Shown here piece after piece: positions 1 to 12,935 of a stretch of DNA of 64,000 bases; the stretch's first letter is position 1; the number at the start of each line of letters is the position of its first letter. A model generated the notes under the pieces. It was not told the DNA's origin. It worked only from the letters and a program-made list of their open reading frames with translations, and searched no databases. Origin of the DNA: Malurus cyaneus samueli (lineage: Eukaryota > Chordata > Aves > Passeriformes > Maluridae). The DNA lies in the NCBI GenBank assembly GCA_009741485.1, contig CM019237.1, positions 48,549,195 through 48,613,194 on the forward strand, written 5' to 3'. The translations under genes and the position numbers were made by a program.

Positions 1-869
1 CATATACAGTTAGGTACTCCAATGTGGTTATGTCGAAATGTTCTTTTGAAATTCCAACAGCAGATAGCCACATCTTCCTTCCTCTCCGATTCCTTCTCCA
101 TCAAGCGCTAATGACGTAACTCCTTTACCAATTGATGTGCCATCCTTTTTGCCCTTAGGCGACTCTCTGCTAGTGAGTCCACCTTCTATCTTAATGCAAC
201 GTCACATAAGTCAGCATGCCCTTGATCTGTCTTTTTAACCAGCTTATCTAATATCTGACTGACTCGCCTTGCAAAATTCGGGAAGAGGTTTTCCTAAACA
301 AGGGAGGTATAAAATGAATCTGTAGGTCTGTACAATCCTGGTATCCTCCACAGTAACTTGTTGAAGAGCACCTGTGGTGCTACTGTGATGGGAATAGTTT
401 GAGCCCTGAAATGTGAATTGGGACAGACACTATTGAAGTGTACAAGCTCCTATCCCGTAATAGATCCACATGGATAAGATCCCGCAACGGCCCAAAGCTC
501 CCATCAAAGGTAGTCCTTTTTATTCCATGTTGAGCTTTCCTGCAGCATCAAGCGGCTTAAGGAGAAAATGATAGGTGCTTTTAGGGATCTGAGTTGTGGC
601 TGTGTGTATCTGATCTAGGCCACCTCAGGCTCCTGGGATTCAGTGAATAGGTGTATCCCGGGTGCAGTCTCGTCCAGGAGGAGATCATTCAACCATCTTG
701 GAGATAAGATGATTACTCTGTAGAAATATTTCCATGCTTTTCCACAGTGCGACAAGTGTCCCCATCTGTTCCTCAACTTAGAGAAAGATAATTTGCATGC
801 TGATCAGGTGAGCCCAGCACAGAGCCCAAATAGGGATGGCCTTTTTCTTACTCTCACCCTCCCTTTCAG

Positions 870-1151
870 GCTCCAATGCTTGAAGCCAATCTGCAACACT
901 GGGAAGGTCCAATCAGACCTGGCACTCTGAACCTTTTCTGATGCAGAGCCCAGCAGTTCCCTGCGCTACCGGCTCAGGCTTCAGAGGTCCTGATGAGCCG
1001 CAACTTTGGCTAACCCACAGTGTGTACAAAGGAGGGGCAATTCTACCCTGGTGAACTGCTAAGGATGTGGCCATGAAGCACATCAGAGCCCCTTACATGT
1101 TCTGTCCGACATTGACTTTCTGGCCCATGTATGGATCTACGAGTACCTCAG
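870..1151 (+). pseudogene. LARGE1: Corrupted copy of the 279-bp LARGE1 exon
   Basis: This is the counterpart of the intact exon at 18224-18502, still flanked by a TTTCAG acceptor and a GTAAG donor. It is 282 bases long against 279 and shows roughly twenty small differences by eye, most of them one-base indels. The reading frame is therefore broken repeatedly, for example within the first 40 bases. The block that encodes SDIDF in the good copy can still be recognised near 1108-1124. It should not be annotated as a functional exon or as a biological pseudogene without read support. Its end phase (two bases left over) also cannot join the next real exon at 13735, which starts on a codon boundary. 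Confidence 0.85.
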
Positions 1152-2057
1152 GTAAGACAGTGGGAGATCCCAGCGGTCACCTGTGATCAAGCTTTCCACA
1201 CCCCACCTTCCGACATACTCAAAACAAAGCAGTTGGAGCAGATCTGGAAAGGCAGCTATAATAATTGAGGAGTGACTATGCTCCAGCAGGCACGAGAAAA
1301 TTTTTAGAGTAAGGAGAAGGAACTTGTCTGAAAGCAGCTGCATTATAAAAGAAAACTCAGGTGCGAACATAGCCTTGTTAGCGCATGTAGAATACATCCC
1401 GTCGAGAGTTGCCAGAAAATCCATTTGAAAATTGGATGGTTTAAAGTATTATTAAATGTCCAAGACATCGCTTTATTGAGCAAGATGTGAACCAGGCAGT
1501 TTCTCTAAACATCTCTGGTTCTTAATATCAGTGAACTAAACTGCAAACATTATGAAGATTGTTACCATGTGGGAACAAAAATACTTTTAATCCAGGACCT
1601 TTATCTGAAGGGGTGATGAGTCTAACCAGCTCAAAATATGACTGGCATGCAGCACCTGTCAAAGCAAAAGAAATTATCATAGAACTAGGGAGAGTATCAG
1701 GGTATATTGTAGATTATACTCTGGGCATGTGAGAGTGGGCTGAGCAAACATGGATTCTCATCCATTACTGAGCTTTTTTTTAAATAAAGACCCTTTTTCA
1801 CCCTGCAGAGGCTGGTCATCTGGGCCAAAGCATAGAGCAAGGAGGAACACCCTCGTGGCAGACAGGGGATGGTCAGTATCCTTTATCCTGACCCTAGTTT
1901 TGCTTTTCGTCTCTGTTCTAGATTTGGTAAACTTGATCCAAGTGTTCCAAAGTGAGGGTTGTAGGCGTCTTTCAATTCATGAGCCCAGGGCTGGAATGTA
2001 ATGAGAATGCCCTTCTGGTATCGATATCATAAACTCATGGAGGCGTTTCTTTTGTTT

Positions 2058-2537
2058 CGGTTTAATTCGGTAAAGATAACGTACAGAGGGCAAACAATAT
2101 TCAGTGTTCAGGAGGGATGGGAGTACATGTTCTATAGAGGGATGAGAAAGTCTGAAGATTACTCAGCCTGGAGAAGTGTGAAGCTCCAGGGAAACTTATT
2201 AGCCTTCAGCACATAAAAGGCGGCTTATTAGAGAAGATGGGGAGGAACTTTTTTTTACAGGACCTGTTGAGATAAGGGACAAGAGGGAGTGGTTTTTAAA
2301 CTAGAAAGAAGGGTAGATTAGATAAGGATACAGAACAAGTTTTTTTCAATGGTGATGGGCAAAACCACTGGACAGAGAATTACCCCAGAGAGGCTATGGA
2401 TGTCCCATCCCGTCAAACATTCAGCAGGCTGGATGGATGCTCTGAGCAAACCTGATTAGTTACAGTATCCTGCTCATGTTCAACTTTAGAGGTGCCTTCC
2501 AACGCCACCATTCTATGTCTTTCAAAGGATTCTCTGA
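2058..2537 (+). mobile_element. CR1 LINE 3' fragment (error-ridden copy)
   Basis: Noisy counterpart of the CR1 at 19435-19888. The CR1 phrases for 'cagcctggagaag', 'ggatgtcccatccc' and the terminal 'cattctatg' are still recognisable but carry indels. It is part of the duplicated block and not an independent insertion. Confidence 0.75.
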
Positions 2538-3822
2538 ATTTCAGTTGTATCATTGAAGTGCAGCACACTGTGTCAGCTGTTTCCACTATTTTTGTTAATA
2601 TTCACTTATGCTATCAACACATCCAGAAAATATTTTGTCCTTGCACACATTAGCTACGAATCTAGATAGGTAGAGGAAGAGCTGTTTTCATTTCTCTGTT
2701 CTTCAATATTACTGTTGCATACTGGGCATCTGTCAGATCAGGGTGCTGACACAGTAAGGATGGCAGCGTGTTGATACTTGAGCATTTTATGTTAAGAGAA
2801 CTGTTCTGTTGCCCATGCTGCTTCAACAGTGGTGCAGATGGGAGCCAGCCAATGAAGAGAAGACAGGAGAAAAGACAGAATGATGTACCACATTTAACTG
2901 AGATACTACAACCACATGATAATTCTCATAGGGTGATACAGTATTTACAAGAAAATGCCCATGGTAGAGTTCGAGGGGAAAAAAAAAAAAAAAAGATTCT
3001 CTCTCTGGAGCTGGTTGCATCTGAGACTTGTGTTACGCTGCAGGCCTTTTTTTTAAGGGCCATTTACCTGCCTTGTACTCTGAACTCGTGAGTCTCTCTT
3101 GCCTGGGAATATTGAAGGCTTGCTATCTGCTACTACCCGGAGCACTTTAACACTGACTGGATTTTTCTTTTTTTTCTGCATGTGGACTAGAAGGCTTTTG
3201 TTGCTTTTTTCAGAATGATTTCTATGGCAAAGTAGTAGGGAGTGCATGAGATTATTTTAAATTGAATGTCTGGTGTCTTCCTGCATTGAACTGCTCCACT
3301 CTCTGCAAGCAGCTGAATAGTGCTTATCCTCTGTCTAAATGGCGAGGCAATTGTTATGGTAAAAGACTTTCCATCCTTCATTTTCAGATAGAACACCATG
3401 AAACAAATGTGTGGTAATTTCAGGCATCTTTGATAGAGATAAGCCGAGACAAGTCCTTCTCCACTGCAAGTTTGCTGATTTACAATATATTGCATCTGTG
3501 TCTCTGCAGATAATACATTCTCAGAAAGAAGGGAAATTTTTGAAAATATTTTCAGCATATTTTGAAGGTGTCACATGGAAGGTTACAAACCGTTTTTGAA
3601 GGAGAAGCTGATGAACTGTTGGTTACCATTGTCCCTTTATTTATCTGTTTGCTTGTTTCAGATTCCCTGTTACTGTAGTTACTGAGGTCTCTTGTTCATG
3701 TGGCCAGTGAGCTAAAAGCTCCTTTCTATTGCTGCAGTAGGTGTTTGTTATCTCCGACAGTATCTAGCATAAATAAAGTGGAGAGCTGCTTATCGTACAG
3801 TTTGTCACAGCTAGCATGAACT

Positions 3823-3847
3823 NNNNNNNNNNNNNNNNNNNNNNNNN
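3823..3847. other. Assembly gap of 25 N
   Basis: A run of exactly 25 Ns separates the noisy duplicate from the rest of the contig. A fixed length of 25 suggests a placeholder set by gap-filling or scaffolding software and not a measured size, so the true distance across it is unknown. Confidence 0.99.
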
Positions 3848-4620
3848 ATATTGACAATCAGATATCCCATGTCGGGCTGGTAATCCAGTATTCCAACTTT
3901 AGTTGACTGAGGAGGGAGATGAAACACGATGGGATGAAGGAGGTCACACATACAACCCCAAATTATATCTTAGTTATCACACCTTCTCAGATATTGGAAT
4001 AAGAGCCAATAAGAAAATTTAAAGGCACAGATTTCCGCCACCACACACTTTATTCTGAATTCACGCCACCTAACGGATGAGTGTCATTCGCTGAAAGGCA
4101 AATGGAAAGAGCTGCAAACATGCACGAGTAAAGTCTCGAAGTCTCGTAGCGTAGATAGGTGAGTAAAGATGAAAAGATGAAAGAGAAACACGTAGAGTTC
4201 AAGAGAGAGAAGAAGGAGGAGCCAGAGACACCAAGCAAACAACACACCCACAGTAAGCAAAAGCACCCAGCGAGGGAAGAAAATCCTCTGCACATCGGGC
4301 GACTTTTTCGAAAAATCAGCTCAGTGACCACTGAATGTGATAGAGAGCCCACTAGAAAATGAGACTCAAACACCCGAAGCTAGCACATCATGAAGGTACA
4401 GAGAAACACAGGATAGCCACAGGTAAAATGGGGGAGCACAAGGTGACTGAGACATTAAAAGAAAAACAACACACCTTTATCATCACACCTTGAGAAGCAG
4501 GTTAAAATCTATACAAGAGAGGCGTTCAAATGTGCTGATGCGTTCAAGAGCATGAAATACATCACAGACGGTCTTGCTGTATTTGGGCAGAGCTCTGGTA
4601 ATCTTGAATAAACAGATTTA
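3848..4620. other. Unassigned sequence right of the gap, unusual composition
   Basis: The stretch is purine-rich and rich in AC/AG runs (many aaagag, acaccca and gagaagaag words). It has short chance frames on both strands and no splice-flanked exon that I can see. It does not continue the 17391-21172 copy: the good copy continues past 21172 with different sequence. Being next to a gap, it may be low-quality contig-end sequence. From about 4620 the sequence looks like ordinary intron. Confidence 0.4.
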
Positions 4621-7079
4621 TTCAGATGACAAGTTGCTTGGGAGCAATGGGCAGAGCAAATGCAAGTCCTGCTGTAAAGTGGCAGTCCTTAAAGTTAAAA
4701 TGGCACATTTTACTGAGCTTGTATCTGGTTGACAGACACTGGAGAATGACTAACTGTTCTAGCCTGTTTCTTATTCAAGATGAGTAGAGCACAATATGGT
4801 ATATGGTATGGCTTGTGTCTGAAAAAGTAATGTAACTCATTCCTCCATTAAAGAATGAGCTAGACATACAAAAATACATGATTCCTAATTTACCAAGAGA
4901 CACCAAAAATTTAACAGCCTTCTATCGAAAAAATCTGACATCAGGAAACTTAACAGTAATCACTTAGAAGACATTATTTTGTATTAGTTGCCCTTGGTGT
5001 AAGCTCTCCTCTTAACTTGACTGTCCTTTTTATTGTATAATATAGCAAGCAAGTTTCAGCTTTGAAGTTATGAGACCCTAAGAATAGGATTACCTTGAAA
5101 ACCACTCTTTCTCTTGCTCTATCTGCTGCAGCATATACAGTGTCACAGGTGTGCTATTAAGTACAGCATTTTGCCATGATCTATTGCAGGATTATCTTCA
5201 GAAGCACAGCATCTTGTAGGGTGAGGAGGAAACCACTGTCATTCCTCGTAGTTCAAGAATTAGGGGGCATGAAGTGGAAATAGCAAATATGAGCTTCAAA
5301 ACAAAGACAGACATTTCACTCACGATGTGATGAAGCTTTGAGCAGGAGGTTTCTAGAAGTACACATATCCTCAAAAATTATTCTTCTTGGAAAGAAAATC
5401 AATCAGGAGCTCTTAAGCTTTGGTGCAGAAAGTCCTTGGACCACAAGTTGAGGACCATAAGTGAGAGTTTTGAGAAATCCTCGCCCTGCTTTTAAACCCC
5501 CCTAGGCAGCCAGCTCACAACTGGAGACTGAACCTTCGATCTGACAAGATGTACTTATAGGCTTCCATTAGGATTCATAAGCACCTATGTTACCTAAAAG
5601 GCAATAATTTATATTAAGTCAAGTATGCATGAGGTAGGAATTGCTCTTTGAATTATCTTTCCCTATTATTTTTGGTTTTTTTCTCTGAATTGAGACTGTC
5701 ATCTGCAAAACATAACTTTATGATGTTAGGCCGTGTATGTGGGTAAAATATTCTCCTTCATCTGCCTGTGCTTCTCTGCACTGTGGACCAGTGGACAAAA
5801 CGTGAGAACAGCTCTGCTGTTTGTAATCAGAGAGAATGACTTTAGCACTAAATTCTCTGAGTCCTGCTGTGGCAGAATTGGTGGCTTGGTGTCTCACTCA
5901 CAGTCTGGCTGTATCAGAAGATACCCTTAAGGTCTTGTTCCAGTATACCAGCCACTGCTTCTCTACAGTTTATATTTGTAGATATGTTTTAGTTACAATT
6001 CAACCTGTAATTAAGGCATCTCATTTGTAATGCAAATATCTGTAAAACAGGAAAAGGAAATGTGGTATTGGGTGCTTTTGGGCTGATTCTGTTTCCCTAA
6101 GGCCCCTTTACACTTCTCATCAGTACAGAGATGACCTTAAAATGAATGTAAATTATGCATCTTCCTTTTTAAGGACTCTTAACAGTGCCAGAGAGATGTA
6201 AAGGGGCATTAGTTTAAAAAGTAATTGGATCTCACTTTAATCTCTCTCTCCCTTCCTCTGTGTGTGTGTGTGAATACGTGTATTTAAATATATATGCATG
6301 GGGAAGTATCAGTACTTTCCTTTTTCTAATGTTTGCTGAGAAAGTATAATACCACACAATGAATCTTATGAGGTCTGAAGGCCATCTTCAGATAATGCCC
6401 TGCATAGTCCTGGTCTAGTCAGATGCTGATCTTCAGCTGTACCAAACAGGGCTTTTAATAGATTCCAAATGGGAAGGGATAGAGCAGATAGGGCTCAGAA
6501 ACTGAAATACTGGAGGCAAAAAAATACGGACTGGGGTAATTTTTCTGTAAAATTGCTTTTATATATGGCTATGTGTACGTGAATGCTTCATCCTCTCCTC
6601 AAAATACTCAAGCTGAAAGGTCCTCAGTGTTGCAGGGACAGACAGGAGCTCGCCATGTGCTCCCTTGCCATAGAGCAGTACCCTAAGTCCCCCTTACTCA
6701 ATATGTGCTGAAGTGAGATTATGCTAAGCAGACTCCTCTCTGCAAGTTGGAATTACAATCACCCCTTTGTCTTCTGTGCAGATTCTGGGTGGAAAATTCA
6801 GAATATGAACCAAATCCTCCTGGAAACACAGTCATTGACTCAAGTGGCCCCTAGAGCATATCCTTAGTCACTTTATCCTCCTTATTCCATGCTCTTTCCC
6901 CTTTCTCACTCCTTCTTTCTTATTTTGATGCAATGCAGAAGACTTCTGGGAAATACAAAAAGGAAAAGCTTATAATAATCTCCAATTTGAACATTTTCTA
7001 TTGGCTTTTAATACATACATCCAGTATTTTGTTCTGAAGGACCTACTGTAAAGCCTAAAATATTTCAACAGGATCTTCC

Positions 7080-7152
7080 AAGCAATCTCTATAGTTACAC
7101 TATGAGATAGATATTGTAAGCCTGATTTTAGACAGAGGCACATACTCAACCT
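7080..7152 (+). mobile_element. MIR-like SINE remnant
   Basis: The order of words (gagatagatattg, gattttagacagaggcacat) follows the conserved 3' part of MIR-type SINEs, where a GAGGTAGGTATTATT block is followed by TTTTACAGATGAGG and GAGGCACAGAG. It is short and diverged, so this is a resemblance by eye only. Confidence 0.4.
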
Positions 7153-10100
7153 TTTAGAATTCTCATAAAACTTCTTTCCTGCAGGCAGCTTCTCACCAGG
7201 TACTTCTGCCAAAGCCTTAAATCTGAAGGTTGAATGGAGTGTCCCCTGTTAGTGAAGCCTATGTCCTGATCCAAAGCCTTGAGCAAGATCAGTGGGAAGT
7301 ATATCACTGATTCCACTCTGCGTAAGGACAGTAGATTCCCATTAGTGAAGACTTTCAGCAAACACAGGAGAAAAAAAAATGTCTGCTGGTTTTTCTTCTT
7401 AAATTTTCAAATGAGCATTACAAAGAAGTAGTGTAAAAAAATCCAGTTGTCCCTTCATACACTTGCTTGGATGTGTCCTTACATACTAAGTATGTTTTCA
7501 GTTACTTTTTTTGTGCAAAACCAAAAATTCTAATAGTAGCAGAAGGCTGTGCCTGCCAACTAAGAGTAACCAGCAGAAGAGAAGGAGATTCTAGCAAGAT
7601 GCTGCACAGTATAAACACTACTAACAAATTTAGCAATTTTGAGTGACTAAAATTAGCATGCAAATGAAGCTTCCAAGTCAGTATCACAGCCCTGAACTTG
7701 CAGTCAGACTGATGCTTTGAGTACCCTTTGCTCCTCCTGAATTTCAAGAGTACAGGCTGATGTGTAGAACTGCGGTTTCAAGTTGCTATTTTGTGATGTC
7801 ATAGCATTTCTCTAGTAATAACAGATGGTATATGGCAGTTTTGAGGTGAATTCCTAACTTCCCCAGCTGTGTTGTTTCTATTATTTTAACTGTTATTGTT
7901 ATTAAATGCTGAGCTGGCAGACCATCCTGTCACCAACCTGAAAGTTGTCATTATACTGCTTTCAACTGTTTATAATATTATTAAGTGGAGGAGCACATGG
8001 ACTGGGATTTTTTTTTTTTTTTTGTCGCTCCTGAAAGCTGAAGTAATCCTTCAGGTAGTGCATCCGTATTTTGCCACACTGTTACACCTTTTTTCCTTTT
8101 CTTGAATTTTGTTAAAGCGAAACGTGGGGGAAGGCTTGGAGGTTTGCACACAACAAAAATTCTGATGACCTCTTCATGAAAATACTCCATACCTCAGAGA
8201 AGGAGCTGACTCTTCATGCATGGACATATCTTTTGCCATTGTGGTAAAAACTTAGGCTAATTATAATGCTGAAAAATCATGATTTACACATTGCCATTAG
8301 TGTTTGCTTTGACTTCAAGGAGGCTCAGATCTCTGGAGACTCTTTCTTAGGAGTGTGCTTGGATATATCTGAGCAGATTATATATATCCCAGTGACACAG
8401 CAGGGCTGGGCATGCTGCAGGCAGGGGACCTGGACAAAGACTGCTTTTTCTGTGACTGTTTCCTCTGAATCCTCCATGCCATGATCTGACTGGGCAGTAG
8501 AGCTGAGAGTAGGAACCTGTATTTGGTCACTGTTCTGAGGAATATCCACTGCCCTCAGTGATGTCCAGACAGCAGGGAGAAGAAAAAAAATCCAGATTCA
8601 CATTAAAAAAGAGATGAAATCCAGCTTAAAGGCAGAAGGGAAAGAGAGAGTGTTTGGACCAGGAAGTGGAAAGGACTGATAGGTGCCTGTAGATGTAGGG
8701 AACTGGCAGACTGATTGAATAGGGACCATGGAATGAGGCACAGGGACATTAGACCCTTAGAACACAAGAAGGAATGGGTTGAGCACCAGTCTGGGGAAAG
8801 AAAAGCAAGGTGAACTTACCTGTCAAGACACTGTGCTGCAAAGGGCTCTCGGAACACCTCAGCCAAGAAGGTTTGTCTGGGGTCTGGGGAAAGGAGATGC
8901 AGGAGACTCTCAAGATATGACATCTGCAACTAAGATCAAGGGGATCACTGAGATGGTACACATGCCTAAAACCTGGGTTCTCAGTTATGTGGAATATTTG
9001 CAGTTGAGATAAGCCATCACTTCCATTCAGCAAGTGTAGTAGTGGTTTTAACATGCTGCAGCACAGTTCCTCTTGCCAGGTGGGTTTGCTCAGGCCCTAT
9101 TCTCTTTGTCCTTAGCACAGCTCTGTTTCACAGAATTTGACCCATTGCAAATGTACAAAATTTTATGGTGTGGGAGGAATAAAAGTTTAATTGATGTGGA
9201 ATTAGTCTGGCTTTTATTATTGATCATTGGAGAGGCCAGAAGGATTTTATGTAGGTCATCCAAAACAAGGCTCAGTGAATGCTTTTTCCTCTCTACATCA
9301 TCATCTGCTTTGTTTATACCATGCTAAAGGCAACTGTTAATTCACATGCTCTGAAAGTGCTAAATGTTGCAATCCAAATTACCTGCTGGTGGGAACCAGG
9401 ACAGCTACATTGGAGAAAATTACACTGCTGCAGTTTATAACCAGATTTTACTAACATCCTGGACTGGTGTTGGTTTTCATTTCAGTGGCTTAGCTGAGTT
9501 GATGTTGTGCTATGAAACTTAACTGTGCATGCCTGTGAAAAGGAAAGATGATCTGAAAGTTCTAAGTTTTCATCTAAGCTGCTTCATTCTTGTTGTTTTA
9601 GTGTGATATTGAGTGACTTAAGTGTAGTATCACTTTGCTTCACCTTAAGCACTTGATGAGAGAGCCTGTACTAGGTATTTTATCCCCTTCCCCAAGAGCT
9701 AAATGACCTCTAGACATGTAATGTTGTTTGTTGGGGGGTACTGATTTTATTTAAAAAATATCTAATACTTCAGAAAATATTTCTGATCTTGGTTTTTTAA
9801 TTGATCTCATCTGATATGAAGACCTGGGTTTTTGTGGGAAGTGAATTGTTTCAGTGACACAGCAGTTTATTAAAAAAAAAAAAATCAAGCCAATCACAAA
9901 TTTGGTTACATTAGGAATAACCTTGTGAAGGAAGTTTTATGAGCAGAGTAGCCAGTTTGCCAGTGAAAGGTACATGTTGTGATGCCATGTGTCATACAGA
10001 TCTACTGCTGTCATAGGGACATAAAACACCTCATCTCACAGAAATGTGTTAGACAAGAAGACCTGGGAGATCAAGGCTAAATTATTTCTCTGGCCTGCCT

Positions 10101-10977
10101 AGCTTCAAAGACTATTTTGCCTGAGATGGAAGCTGATCCCCCTGCCTCCTACGCTGGTTTGCCCAGAGAGATAATTTAGCCCATATTTCTGTATGTATTT
10201 GTATCTTTGTTTTGGCATTATGCATAGCATGGTTGCCATTTTTATTTCTGAACCAAGCAGTGTCTTGATGCTAACGAAGGCATGTATTATTTTCCACAAC
10301 TGTATTTCCTGAGAGAACATCTACCACACACACTCTGAAAACAGTGCATTTTTCTACTGTGAGAGTGTTTCCTAAAGGTGCATTTTCTACAAGCTCAGTG
10401 GCAAGTAGCCTTAGCATTGAAATGTTTGTAGAAACAGAGAATCTTTGCTAAGCAGGTACCTCCTTATGAGAATACATGCTGTGTCTCTACAGTTGACAAA
10501 TCTTTGCTGTATTAGGCATATCATTTTAAATATAATGGAGGGGTCCATAATGGGGATGACATCTTTTTATCAAATCCAGCTGATATTAAGATCCTTATTT
10601 TGATTATGCCCCGTGTTTGATCATCTGTTTGCGTGGATCTGTCAGCATTCCCATTATAAACACATCTTTTGAGGAAGATATGGTATGGGAGCAAACATCA
10701 AACCAAGCTAAGAGTTCTTCATCTTAAATAATTGATCCACATAATGTAAATGCTTTAGAAAAGATTATATTAGAGAAATTTTATGTGATCATGTAACAAA
10801 AAAATAATAAGAGGTAACTCGAGATGTAAAAGTATGGATATATGTGTGTCTGTCTTAGACAATTTCCTGTCTTTTTAATGTTCTTCATCTTTAACATTCT
10901 ACATTTCAAATCTGTGTATAAAATGGCACAGGACTGCCACCATAGCTGCAAGATCAGGAAAAGTTGGACAGGACAAA

Positions 10978-11415
10978 AACACAGAATCATTGAGGTTGGA
11001 AGAGACCTTTGACATCATCTAGTTCAGCTGTCAACCCAGCACCACCATAACCCCAGCTGTCTCGTCCAGACATCTTTTGAACACTTCCAAGGACAGTGGC
11101 TCCACAGCCTCCCCGACAACACATTCCAATGCCCGACCACACTTTCAGTGAAAAAACTTTCCTAATATCTAATCTGAACCTCCCCTGGCCTAACTTAAAG
11201 CCATTACCTCTCATTCTTTCACTTGACGTGGCAGAAGAGACCAACCCTCATCTCACTAAAAATCTCTTTTCAGGTAGTTTTAGAGAGCAGTGAGCTCCCC
11301 CCAGAGGTTCTTTTTTCCAGTCTAAATTACCCCAATTCCCTCAGCCACTCCTCATAAAACATGTTTTCTGAACCCATCACCAGCTTTGCCCTTCTTTGCC
11401 CTTCTTTGGTCAGGG
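10978..11415 (-). mobile_element. CR1 LINE fragment, antisense
   Basis: On the + strand it opens with acagaatcattgaggttgga and agagacctttgacatcatc, the reverse complement of the CR1 3' end. It continues through the typical antisense CR1 phrases 'cacttccaaggacagtgg', 'cctcccctggc' and 'ccctcagccactcctcat', up to 'caccagctttgcccttctt'. About 440 bp of 3' UTR and terminal ORF2 remain. Short frames here are fragments of the dead element. Confidence 0.9.
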
Positions 11416-12831
11416 AGGTCAGAAACAAAACCCTGACCCTACAAAATGCAGTGGAAAAAGCAAGATTTCCTTTTCCTTTTAGCAGAAGGGATCTTCTGTT
11501 GTTTGCTGCTCTCCTTCACCTCCATCACCAGCCTTGTGATTGGTGAGTTTCACTATCAATAAAGTGGGACTCCTAAGAAGCTGTGCCTCCTCCTCTTTTC
11601 CCACCCAGCGCTCAGAAGTGCACAAAGCGATAATTTAGCTCCAAATGTTATTCTTGAACTCGTAATTAAGTGTTCATAGTCTCTTAGCTTCTGACCCAAA
11701 TGCAATCTGATAATAATTCAGTGATTGCCTGATTAATAACTGTTGTGCAATTAAAATCTTCTAGCCTGGTCATTTGTGCATACAGAAGGATAGTAAGGTG
11801 CCCCTAACATGTGCATTGCTGTTGTTTTAACCATTTAAATTTCAATCATCTCCTTGATAATTCTGTTAAGGGCACACTAATGTCCCTTTTCAAGAAAGAC
11901 ACAGAAAGATGTGAGACTCTTTCTAGTCATTGTAAATATTGAGTTTAATTCAAATATTATTTGAATGTGATTTAGAAAATAGAGTGCAGGCTCAGCTGAA
12001 TGATGATTTGTAAAACAGAAAGAATGAAACTCCAAGAATACATAAAAGAACTCCGGATTTCTATTTGACCTATAAGAGATCTTGATATCAATAGAAGCTT
12101 TGTCGGAGTAAAGATTTGTCAAAATTCAGACTTCCATCTTTCTAAAAGCAGTCCCTCTTGAGGGGTATTTTAATATCTATGCAGAGCGATAACACGGAAA
12201 AATGACAGCTTGATCCAAAACTCATTGAAATCCAAGTAGGTTATTTCCATTGTTCAGAAGAAGATTATAGAGTGATTTACAGGAAAATATCAGGAATTAT
12301 TCCATCAGCCTTCACAGGAAAACATTCAGTTGGAAGCATTGGTGTGGATGGCAACCATTTTGCTAACAGTTCCAAGAGCAACAGCTCTTCTTAACACAGT
12401 ATTAGAATGAGAAATACCTACATTTTCAATTGTTTTTTCTTGAAGATGATGAAACTATTACTTTAGTCATTCTGAGCAGGACAAAAAGATGTCTATAATT
12501 CAATGATCTATTTATGAAATAGTTTTGAGGTACCCTAATTTTTATCAAAATTTGTAAAATTCCTGTAGAATTAGTATTTTTCTCATTTGCTGATTAATAT
12601 TTTACTAATTTACTCTTCTTCTCATGGGATGCTTCTAAGAAATTAAATATAAGAATTATTTATCTTACTAGCAACCTACATTTTAGAGCAATAGAAACTG
12701 AACTCAATTTCACCACAGCATTTTAAGACCATAAAAAATGTTCATCTTCATAACATTTTACTGCAGATGTGACTGGTTTTTCCTTTTAAATGAATGCATT
12801 TTCAACAGACTGGCTAGATGTTTGGCTTTAA

Positions 12832-12935
12832 AATCACAGAATCATAGAATCACAGAATATTAGAACAGTTTGAGTTGAAAGCGACGTTTTAACAATCATC
12901 TAGTCCAACCCCCAAAGTAGTTAGGTCAGGAATGA
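12832..12935 (-). mobile_element. CR1 LINE 3' end, antisense, short
   Basis: Repeated aatcacagaatcatagaatc followed by 'gagttgaaagcgacg' and 'catctagtccaaccccc' is the inverted 3' terminus of a CR1. Only about 100 bp remain, as expected for a strongly 5'-truncated insertion. Confidence 0.88.

Larger units (their letters stand above)
1..3822 (+). repeat. Indel-ridden second copy of 17391-21172 (probable false duplication)
   Basis: From its first base this stretch follows 17391-21172 in order and orientation, up to the shared GCTAGCATGAA just before the N gap. It carries the same intron sequence, the same LARGE1 exon, the same CR1 and the same poly-A tract. The two copies differ every 10-20 bases, mainly by single-base insertions and deletions, many in short homopolymers. 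That is the error profile of uncorrected single-molecule long reads and not of evolutionary divergence, because exon and intron are damaged alike. The copy runs off the left window edge and ends flush against the gap. I infer an assembly artefact. A genuine tandem duplication represented by poor-quality sequence is the alternative. Confidence 0.88.

Noticed and set aside
2768..3091. Frame containing a short RELF-type peptide similar to a segment of upstream LARGE1
   Set aside because: It lies in the noisy duplicated block. The clean copy near 20150 does not encode it, so it is created by indel errors.
4050..4373. Charged and hydrophobic open frames just right of the gap
   Set aside because: They arise from purine-rich low-complexity sequence read on both strands, with no splice sites or resemblance.
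10987..11293. Open frames at 10987-11244 (-) and 11096-11293 (+)
   Set aside because: Both lie inside an antisense CR1 fragment and are remnants or shadows of it.
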